Of a stretch of DNA of 5,660 nt, positions 1-5,660 are shown in pieces. The position numbers were made by a program, and so were the translations under genes. The stretch is from an uncultured Collinsella sp. (GTDB lineage Bacteria > Actinomycetota > Coriobacteriia > Coriobacteriales > Coriobacteriaceae): contig CAKUGM010000073.1 of the NCBI GenBank assembly GCA_934654625.1, forward strand, positions 1 to 5,660, read 5' to 3'. The notes below the pieces were generated by a model that did no database searches, was not told where the DNA came from, and saw nothing but the letters and a program-made list of their open reading frames with translations. Numbering within the stretch: position 1 is the stretch's first letter; every line of letters starts with the position of its first letter.

Positions 1-11
1 CGCTTACTTTT

Positions 12-383
12 TCAACCTACGGTAAAGTAGTCTTCTAAATCATTTGCAATAAAAAAGAGACCCGTGCAGAAGCTGAATCCAATGAGATACCAATCGCCAT
101 GTTTCTTAAAAACGAAACTGCTCTCGTCGCTTGTGGAATAGCTTGTCGTATTCGGATTGAAGGCCTCCATCGTATACTTCCAGAACATATCGGAAGCCTT
201 TGACACCAATTCATCGATGGTGTCAAAATCTTCAACATTGAAATCGAAGGTCTCTTCATCCATGCCACGTTTCCACACGTTTGGAGCACCTTGAATCATA
301 TTAGTAATCATTAGCTTGAGAAGCCCCTTCATCTGGGACTCATCGCACGCAATCGCAGTAAAATTATCGTTATAGCCACTCAT
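12..383 (-). CDS. Hypothetical small protein, 123 residues, last gene of the block
   Basis: I do not recognise the family. The product begins MSGYNDNFTAIACDES and ends NDLEDYFTVG. It looks soluble, acidic and aromatic-rich, with alternating strand- and helix-like segments: a hydrophobic strand (FTAIAC), a helix (SQMKGLLKLMITNMI), an acidic stretch with a second helix (DTIDELVSKASDMFWKYTME), and two strand-like segments near the end (SSFVFKKHGDWYLIGFSF and GLFFIAND). The order helix, acidic stretch, helix, strands parallels the repaired upstream gene, and both proteins share a tryptophan followed by an RG in the middle, so the two may be distant paralogues. I chose ATG 383 because AAAGGA lies 6 bases upstream. 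The frame can be extended to TTG at 440, directly abutting the upstream stop, but that start has no ribosome binding site. ATG 398 overlaps the ribosome binding site of ATG 383. Spacing to the upstream gene is 57 bases on the same strand, so co-transcription with the helicase is likely. Its G+C content is much lower than the helicase's. Confidence 0.78.
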   Translation of the reverse strand: MSGYNDNFTAIACDESQMKGLLKLMITNMIQGAPNVWKRGMDEETFDFNVEDFDTIDELVSKASDMFWKYTMEAFNPNTTSYSTSDESSFVFKKHGDWYLIGFSFCTGLFFIANDLEDYFTVG

Positions 384-389
384 AATGCA

Positions 390-395
390 TCCTTT
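390..395 (-). promoter_or_regulatory. Ribosome binding site for the small gene starting at ATG 383
   Basis: The minus strand reads AAAGGA, followed by 6 bases (TGCATT) and then ATG at 383-381. The motif and spacing are close to ideal and favour ATG 383 over the in-frame TTG 440 and ATG 398 upstream. Confidence 0.7.
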
Positions 396-440
396 CATAA
401 AATGAACTCTACCTGTAAGCCTATCGTTGCGTTCGCTCAA

Positions 441-798
441 CTAATCAAGAATATTCTCCAGTCTTTCGAGAAGCGCCTCTCCCTCTCCCTCTTCCTCTCC
501 CTCTTCCTCTCCCTCGTCCTCAATACTTCCGGAAAACCAAGCGCACAGCTCGGAACCATCCGTTAGCTCGTAAATATCTGTTAACTCATAAATGAGATCG
601 GCCCTGCTCTCGTAGTCAAAGTACTCTGCGATTTCGTCCAGCAGACTGGGGTCTTTCGCATCAATAGCATCGAAATCGATTCCCCTGTTTTTGCCACGAT
701 CGAACCTTGAAGTTTTTGGACATGGTGTTGAGTAGTTCTTTTGCGGCCGTTTCGTTTTCAGAAATGATAAATAGGCGCTGATCACAAATGTTTGCCAC
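441..798 (-). pseudogene. Small acidic protein gene with an apparent +1 frameshift (118 residues if repaired)
   Basis: I do not recognise the function. Two frames together make one sensible small protein. From GTG at 798, preceded by a strong Shine-Dalgarno sequence, the frame reads VANICDQRLFIISENETAAK, then ELLNTMSKNFKVRSW, and stops at 661. The next frame, open to a TAG at 441, carries the C-terminal part: DFDAIDAKDPSLLDEIAEYF, a YELTD-IYELTD duplication, ELCAWFSGSIEDE, and a Glu/Gly tail. Removing one base near the five-A run at 688-692 joins them as ...SWQNRGIDFDAID...; the A run at 713-717 is an alternative site. A conventional reading of the second frame alone starts at GTG 785 and gives 114 residues, but it has no good ribosome binding site and its first 25 residues look unnatural. 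The N-terminus recalls small MANxC-type proteins with a predicted ferredoxin-like (YubB-like) fold; that is a loose impression. There is no signal peptide or membrane segment. It could be a true pseudogene, a sequencing error or, less likely, recoding. Confidence 0.62.
476..522 (-). repeat. 12-bp tandem repeat in a homopurine tract encoding an EEEG-rich tail
   Basis: Plus-strand positions 476-515 are 40 consecutive pyrimidines (purines in the mRNA). Inside, the 12-bp unit CCCTCTTCCTCT occurs perfectly at 487-498 and 499-510, with a half copy at 481-486 and a degenerate copy at 511-522. In the coding frame each unit gives four residues of the Glu/Gly tail (EEEG pattern), so gain or loss of a unit keeps the frame. 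Tracts like this are prone to replication slippage. Confidence 0.8.
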
Positions 799-803
799 GA
801 TGA

Positions 804-811
804 CTTCCTTT
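804..811 (-). promoter_or_regulatory. Ribosome binding site for the small gene starting at GTG 798
   Basis: The minus strand reads AAAGGAAG here, with AGGA centred about 7 bases before GTG 798-796. It lies between the helicase stop (831-833) and that GTG. This site decides the start: it serves the frame beginning VANICDQRL rather than the GTG at 785, which lies in another frame, and so is a main argument that the gene is frameshifted. Confidence 0.7.
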
Positions 812-830
812 CCTTTGGCTTTTCTCTTCC

Positions 831-3800
831 CTAATATCCCAGCAAGCTTCCCAGTATTCGTTTCGCGGCGCCACGGGAAAGCTTCGCTTGCTTGCTTTGG
901 TTATAGTAGTTGGCGATGCATCCGTAGCAGCAGGTCTCCTCGCCACAGCCGCAGTGGCCATCTACAACTTTGTACGCCTCCTCGACAAGCTCGGTCACCC
1001 TATCGCTAAGCTGGCGCGCATGGCCGGCCCCACCAGGAACATCATCGTAAATAAGCAGGGATACACCATGCATCTCGTTCTCGTACATCGTCCCGCCAAG
1101 TTCCGTCTCGGGCACTTCGAGAATCTTGGCGGCAGCGGTGAACAACGCCCACATCACAGCTTCCCAGTCCTCATCGGCATAGACAGGAGCTGCCTCGATA
1201 TCGAACACGAGCTCAAGCACATCGCTCACAAATGACGCCCCTAAAGCGTCGTAATGAAGAATTTTCGGCGCGATTCCGCTCTTCTCGCAATACCACCAGT
1301 GTTCAATCTTCTCACCAACTACCGCCGCAGCATTGCAATATTTGCAAACATGAAAACCTCCCCGAGGCGCATTGAGAACGCACAGCTGCCCGTTACCTGC
1401 ATAGCGTTTCTGGACGCGCCCCCCTGCGAACTGAACTATTTCTGGACTCGTCTCGTTCGACCAGTGCTGACTGAAGTGAACCGTCGCGTACCCCCTTGAG
1501 CGAGGCTTCCTGAGCCCGATGCCCTTTTCCACCCGCTTGCCTTCGAAGCCGTATGATGGAATCAGAATGACGCCTTTCAGCTCGAATTCGGTTTTGCAGA
1601 CAGGGCACGTCCCCGTGTTGCTGAAGTTATCAATCGGCCAGACGAATGCACCGCACTCGGGACACTTTCCGTATCGACGCTGCTGGAGGTCACGCCCTTT
1701 CGGCCGCCTTATTCCAACTGAGCGCCAGAGCGCCTTCCCTGCGACAATTTCCGAACCAGGCGAGTACTCCCTAATGGCTTGGCGCATTCCGCGAGACAGT
1801 GAGAGCCTGTTGTCCTCAATCGACTGCTCAACTGCAGGAAGGTGAAGCTCGACCAGGTCCGTGGGGAAACCATATTTGGGGAGAATCCCGTTCTCCGCGA
1901 GAATCGATATGGTCCGCTCCTTCTTAAGCGCACCGAGCGCCCTCATAAGGCTCGACGCCTTGTACTCGTCTTCGCCCATGTAATCGTCCACGCCCTGCTG
2001 CAATCGAGCGTAGTCGGCATGTTTTAAAGCGTGTGCGCGCACGAGCCTACCGCCGTCGTCATCATCGCTAGTAGGACTCGCGACGAGCATATCAACCCAA
2101 TTCCAGTCGGCAATTCCCAGGTCTTGGAAAACGGGGAGAGCATCGGGGACAACTCGTGCAATCTGGCGAGAAACTCGTTCTGGCTTCGAGGCAAGATACT
2201 TCCTCAGTTCGCGCAAGCCGTTCGGTTCCTCAACGGAGAGGTCCATGAAGCTGTTGTACGCATGGGAATAATCCTCCTTGCCCAAGTTCTCGCTCGCGCA
2301 ACGGAAGAACTCAGACATCGCCACGGCGAAGACGTGGCGCACGGCAATAGCGTCGTTGTCCAAGTAGCACATGGGCACCCTGGTAGCACCTGTGATGATC
2401 CTTTCTGGATTCTCGAAATACGCGATATCGTGCGGACGGAGGCGCGCGAACGTGATGGCGTAGCCCGGCTTGCCCGCGCGACGGCCTACTCGACCTGCGC
2501 GCTGCGTGTAGTTGGCGGCTGAAGGAGGAACATTGCGCATGAAGATTGCGCGCAGATCCCCAACGTCCACGCCAAGCTCGAAGGTCGTGGTGCACGACAG
2601 CACGTTCACGTCCCCCTTGATGAAATCGCTTTGAATCTCCCGGGCCTTCTTGGAGGACAGCTGCGCCGTGTGCTCCTCGATATCAAGAGGCAGCGCTTCC
2701 TCCTGGTATACGACCTTGTAGAATCGATCTTTATCCCTGGCTTCGGCGAAGGTCATCTTGCGCATCGTTCCCTCGCACTTTGTCGTCGTGCAGACACCAT
2801 GGGTGTCCAGGTGTGTCTCGCATCCGCACGCGTCGCAGCGGTAGAGGACGTCGTCGTCTGCGTGAGGGAACATCGTCCAGATGTCCTTGTTGAGCCTGAA
2901 CTTCTCCTTTACGGTCTCCTTGGGACCGACAAGGAAGTCCTCGCTCTTGAAGTAACCTCCCAAGTATTTCGTCATGAAGGTAAAGAGCTCTTGAAGTATC
3001 TTCAGGGAGTTCTCTCGGGAGATATCGACACCGTGGACCCTCTTGGCGTACTTGCGAATGAAAACACTGCGCTTGTTCTCGGTTGCGCTCATGGACGTAC
3101 CGGCAAACTGAACAATATCCTTTGATTTGGGCGCGCTCTCACCTCCGAGAATCACAAGGTTTCCTCGCTTCTCGTGGTTGTTCCTGAGTTCCGGCACGCC
3201 CTCGGGAACCTCGATCGCGCCACGCTCCCGAAGCAGTTCGAGGCAAACCTTGGCAAACAGAATGTAGTCCTCGGCAGTGAGCCACTCAATGCCATCGGCG
3301 TTGAGCTGGCAAACGCGCTTTTCGACGAGGCCCTGAACCCTGGGGTCCGAGAAGCCCTCGTTAAACTCGACGGGCTCAATTCTCACGACGCCGAGCCCCT
3401 CGAGACTGTTGCGAGAATCCTCTGCGGCGAGCTCATCGAGAACCCACGCGGTTGCCTGCCCCTTCTTGTCGGAGCCCAAAAGACCAGGATATCTCCTGTT
3501 AGCGGTACTCGCTATCCAATTCACCACAGCACTCGGCTTGCAGCCATCGCCATCTGCCGATCTGGCCTCCACGGCCTCCCTGATAAGCTGGCGGCGCGTG
3601 ATGCTTCCATAGGTGCGCTCCATGGAGGGGGCGAAGAAGGCGGCATCCTGGCGCTTGTCTGAGAAGCAGATGATGCTCCCTGCCCTGCGCTCCTCGTCGG
3701 AATCTGCAAACCAGTCATCTTCGTCAGGTTCCTCCTTGTCGAAGGGAGGGACCTCCCTAACCAGGTCATAGCAGACAACACTTCCCGCAGCCTCGGGAGA

Positions 3801-5660
3801 AACCCTCATCGGCTGGATCGCCACACGAGACTGATAGCCGCAATGGCGGCAGCGCGCAGTCTCTTCATCAGCCTGCCAGCCCTCAGTCCGGTTAAGCGCC
3901 ACGGGAACGCGAGGGGCCTCTTCATGGCTGAAGCGGTGAAGGCCGCCATCTGCCTCGTGATGGAGCGAACCGCAAATCGGACACAGCCACTGGACCTCTT
4001 CATCGGAGTCGCGCTCCGACTCGCTCGCGAGCATTCGGTAGTAGGTTCTCGGGATGAACTCGTCATCCAAGTCCGTGCCCTCGTGGCGAGGGTTCAGCCA
4101 AGCTGTGGCGGCTTCCTTCGCAGACTTCTCCTTGCCGAGAATGTAGGCCTGACCGCAATGGCGGCAAACCGAGACCTCGTACACGGGGGTGTCGTTGCTG
4201 TCGTCGTACCTCTCGGCGTTAGTCTTGTTGGGAGTGAGCTTGCGGGAATGAAGGTTGAGGAAGATTCCCTCAGGAGCACGAAGAAAAGAGTGGAAGCGAC
4301 TCGTAAGAATGGGGACGTCCTTGGACCGCTGCGCAGAGGAAAGCACCTCGACCATGGCGGTGAGAGTTTCGACCCCCTTGCTATCGCCCGTAAGCCCCTC
4401 GATCCCAAGTTCTCCAATGCTTTCGAGATCGGTGAGGTCAAAGAGACCCTCGCAGCGCCTTACCAGCTTGCCCGCAGAGCGCTCACCTAGGAGTACCTTG
4501 CCAAGACCTAGCAACGGGCTCTCGCCCTCCATCCTCGAAAGCACGTTTGCTGGAACGCCAGAAGATTTAAGCACCTTCACGATGGCAGACGCGTCCACAG
4601 CCTCGGGGTCGTAAAGCGCCCTCCGAAGGCTTGTCCACGCAGCCAGCGGAAGAGCGCCCCACGGCGTCTCGTCCAGGGCGTCTTGCGGTTGGTCCTTTTC
4701 ACTGCCCACCACGTCGAGTTCAGGTTCTTCGCCAGAGAACGGCTCTCCGAAGAGATCCTGCGCAAACTGGGCAACCTTCGGCTTATCTTCATCGGTGCCA
4801 ATGGTTGCGGAGGTTGCGTAGCAATGAAGACGAGGTTGCGTTCCCGTTTCCGATTCAATGCGAGCCTTAAGGCGGCGCAACAGGTATGCGATTTCGGTTC
4901 CGAGGGCGCCAGAGTAGATATGCGCCTCGTCGATGGCAATATGCCTCCAGTTCGTACCGAAGGCACTGCCGAACAGCGGCGCATCCTCGGGACGAAGGAG
5001 GAGGTACTCGAGCATCGAATAGTTGGTGAGCAGGATGTTGGGAGGATTCTTGCGAATCTCCTCGCGGGATATGATTTCGTTAGGAAGCTTGAGTTGCCCG
5101 GGATTCTCTTCCTTCCATTTCTGGAGCGCCTTTGACTTAGTCTTCTCAGTGTCGCCGGTGTAGCGACCGAAGGTGATATCGGTGCCTTCCAAGAGCACAC
5201 GGAGCCTCTTGAGCTGGTCGTTCGCAAGTGCGTTCATTGGATAGAGAATCATCGCGCGAACGCCGGCAGAGCAGCCCTTTTCCCCGAATTCCTTGAGAAT
5301 GTCATTGAGAATGGGTAAAAGGAAACATTCGGTTTTCCCCGAGCCGGTGCCGGTAACAACAGCGTAGTTGCGGTCGCGCGCAGCCTTTTCGATAGCCTCC
5401 ACCTGGTGCACGTAGAGAGGGCGGTGCGGATCGAAGTTATCAGGATTGCCTCCGCCAAGGCCCAGCATTCCCTTGCAGAGGGTACCCTCATTTACCAGCT
5501 CGGCAACCGTCTTACCCTTCTTGTATGGCGGTGCGGCCTCCAAGAAGGGGCCTTTTGCCAGGTAGCCGGGTCTTTTGAGAATGCTCTCCAACTGGGCTTG
5601 CAGGTCTGAGTCTGCAAAGTGGATCGTGGTGGCGATGTACTCGCGATAGGAGTCTTCCAC
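831..5660 (-). CDS. Large DEAD/DEAH-box helicase with zinc clusters and C-terminal DUF1998 (MrfA-like) domain, probably 5'-partial
   Basis: Predicted cytoplasmic ATP-dependent nucleic-acid translocase or helicase of superfamily 2. Numbering from the right edge, the sequence shows a Q-motif-like segment (PLYVHQVEAI, 81-90), Walker A TGTGSGKT (103-110), YPMNALANDQ (140-149), TNYSMLEYLLLRP (212-224), DEAH (244-247) and SAT (284-286). A cysteine-rich region follows (CxxC at 499/502, 560/563, 604/607), then the start of the second RecA domain (ICFSDKRQDAAFF, 664-676). An insertion of about 300 residues carries a C4 site (942, 945, 957, 962). EEHTAQL (995-1001), motif V TTTFELGVDVGDL (1024-1036) and motif VI QRAGRVGR (1053-1060) complete the core. 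A zinc ribbon (1333/1336/1352/1355), further cysteines (1439, 1442, 1458) and a DUF1998-type end (LLIYDDVPGGAGHA, 1535-1548; Cys 1570-1581) close the protein. No core motif is damaged. MrfA has the same end domains at about 750 residues; Druantia DruE and DISARM DrmA+DrmB are closer in scale. A defence role is inferred. The frame is open to the edge; GTG at 5658-5660 may be only an internal valine, since relatives usually have some residues before the DSYREYI-like segment. It ends 32 bases before the next start. Confidence 0.93.
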   Translation of the reverse strand: MEDSYREYIATTIHFADSDLQAQLESILKRPGYLAKGPFLEAAPPYKKGKTVAELVNEGTLCKGMLGLGGGNPDNFDPHRPLYVHQVEAIEKAARDRNYAVVTGTGSGKTECFLLPILNDILKEFGEKGCSAGVRAMILYPMNALANDQLKRLRVLLEGTDITFGRYTGDTEKTKSKALQKWKEENPGQLKLPNEIISREEIRKNPPNILLTNYSMLEYLLLRPEDAPLFGSAFGTNWRHIAIDEAHIYSGALGTEIAYLLRRLKARIESETGTQPRLHCYATSATIGTDEDKPKVAQFAQDLFGEPFSGEEPELDVVGSEKDQPQDALDETPWGALPLAAWTSLRRALYDPEAVDASAIVKVLKSSGVPANVLSRMEGESPLLGLGKVLLGERSAGKLVRRCEGLFDLTDLESIGELGIEGLTGDSKGVETLTAMVEVLSSAQRSKDVPILTSRFHSFLRAPEGIFLNLHSRKLTPNKTNAERYDDSNDTPVYEVSVCRHCGQAYILGKEKSAKEAATAWLNPRHEGTDLDDEFIPRTYYRMLASESERDSDEEVQWLCPICGSLHHEADGGLHRFSHEEAPRVPVALNRTEGWQADEETARCRHCGYQSRVAIQPMRVSPEAAGSVVCYDLVREVPPFDKEEPDEDDWFADSDEERRAGSIICFSDKRQDAAFFAPSMERTYGSITRRQLIREAVEARSADGDGCKPSAVVNWIASTANRRYPGLLGSDKKGQATAWVLDELAAEDSRNSLEGLGVVRIEPVEFNEGFSDPRVQGLVEKRVCQLNADGIEWLTAEDYILFAKVCLELLRERGAIEVPEGVPELRNNHEKRGNLVILGGESAPKSKDIVQFAGTSMSATENKRSVFIRKYAKRVHGVDISRENSLKILQELFTFMTKYLGGYFKSEDFLVGPKETVKEKFRLNKDIWTMFPHADDDVLYRCDACGCETHLDTHGVCTTTKCEGTMRKMTFAEARDKDRFYKVVYQEEALPLDIEEHTAQLSSKKAREIQSDFIKGDVNVLSCTTTFELGVDVGDLRAIFMRNVPPSAANYTQRAGRVGRRAGKPGYAITFARLRPHDIAYFENPERIITGATRVPMCYLDNDAIAVRHVFAVAMSEFFRCASENLGKEDYSHAYNSFMDLSVEEPNGLRELRKYLASKPERVSRQIARVVPDALPVFQDLGIADWNWVDMLVASPTSDDDDGGRLVRAHALKHADYARLQQGVDDYMGEDEYKASSLMRALGALKKERTISILAENGILPKYGFPTDLVELHLPAVEQSIEDNRLSLSRGMRQAIREYSPGSEIVAGKALWRSVGIRRPKGRDLQQRRYGKCPECGAFVWPIDNFSNTGTCPVCKTEFELKGVILIPSYGFEGKRVEKGIGLRKPRSRGYATVHFSQHWSNETSPEIVQFAGGRVQKRYAGNGQLCVLNAPRGGFHVCKYCNAAAVVGEKIEHWWYCEKSGIAPKILHYDALGASFVSDVLELVFDIEAAPVYADEDWEAVMWALFTAAAKILEVPETELGGTMYENEMHGVSLLIYDDVPGGAGHARQLSDRVTELVEEAYKVVDGHCGCGEETCCYGCIANYYNQSKQAKLSRGAAKRILGSLLGY

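Noticed and set aside
384..440. TTG at 440 as the start of the last gene, giving 142 residues and stop-start abutment with the upstream gene
   Set aside because: There is no ribosome binding site before the TTG, while AAAGGA at 390-395 is ideally placed for ATG 383.
384..443. Separate promoter for the last gene in the 57-base gap (TTGAGC, 17 bases, TACAGG on the minus strand)
   Set aside because: The -10-like hexamer is poor and the match is no better than chance, so co-transcription with the upstream genes is simpler.
786..833. Read-through of the helicase TAG (831-833) into the in-frame second half of the small gene, giving a fusion protein
   Set aside because: The frame is indeed open from the TAG to 441, but the intervening residues look non-coding, and a strong ribosome binding site with GTG 798 in another frame explains the region better.
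3843..4490. Plus-strand open frame of 215 codons opposite the helicase gene
   Set aside because: It lies wholly inside the helicase gene, which has all its motifs intact on the other strand. Long antisense frames are expected in G+C-rich coding DNA, and the translation shows no recognisable domain.
4577..5227. Minus-strand open frame of 216 codons overlapping the helicase in another frame
   Set aside because: It covers the DEAH and SAT region of the helicase in the wrong frame. Its Arg/Ser-rich translation is typical of a shifted reading of real coding sequence.
1..5660. CRISPR array, insertion sequence, tRNA or rRNA
   Set aside because: No regularly spaced repeats, terminal inverted repeats with a transposase, or tRNA-like cloverleaf sequences were seen; nearly all the window is filled by the three minus-strand genes.

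Overview
The window is a minus-strand gene block with no gene I can support on the plus strand. It reads from 5660 down to 12: one very large helicase gene, then two small genes of about 120 codons each. Nothing in the window identifies the organism firmly. The helicase gene is fairly G+C-rich (37 of 60 bases in 4921-4980) and uses bacterial GTG/ATG starts with Shine-Dalgarno sites. The two small genes are clearly more A+T-rich (about 24 of 60 bases G+C in 181-240). A moderately G+C-rich bacterium, possibly an actinobacterium of the Coriobacteriia type, would fit, but that is a weak guess. The composition contrast suggests an accessory, horizontally acquired region.

Positions 831-5660 hold at least 1,609 codons of a DEAD/DEAH-box (superfamily 2) helicase with several zinc-finger cysteine clusters and a C-terminal DUF1998/MrfA-like zinc domain. 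All core helicase motifs are intact: Walker A, DEAH, SAT, the EEHTAQL block, motif V and QRAGRVGR. The gene probably runs past the right edge. Fused helicase-DUF1998 proteins of this size resemble Druantia DruE, the DrmA plus DrmB pair of DISARM, and DpdJ of the 7-deazapurine-in-DNA (dpd) clusters. Anti-phage or DNA-processing work is therefore a reasonable inference, not a demonstrated fact.

Positions 441-798 hold a small gene that appears to carry a +1 frameshift. The 5' part is read from a GTG at 798 with a strong ribosome binding site. The 3' part is open in the next frame and ends in an acidic tail encoded by a 40-base pure-purine tract with a 12-bp tandem repeat. Positions 12-383 hold a second small gene, 123 residues, with its own good ribosome binding site. 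The two small proteins look distantly alike when the frameshift is repaired, so they may be tandem paralogues.

The spacings (32 bases between helicase and first small gene, 57 between the two small genes), the common strand and the absence of any visible terminator suggest one operon. The most interesting reading is a candidate defence operon: a nucleic-acid translocase followed by two small, acidic, unrecognised accessory proteins. The neighbours outside the window would decide between a known system and something new.
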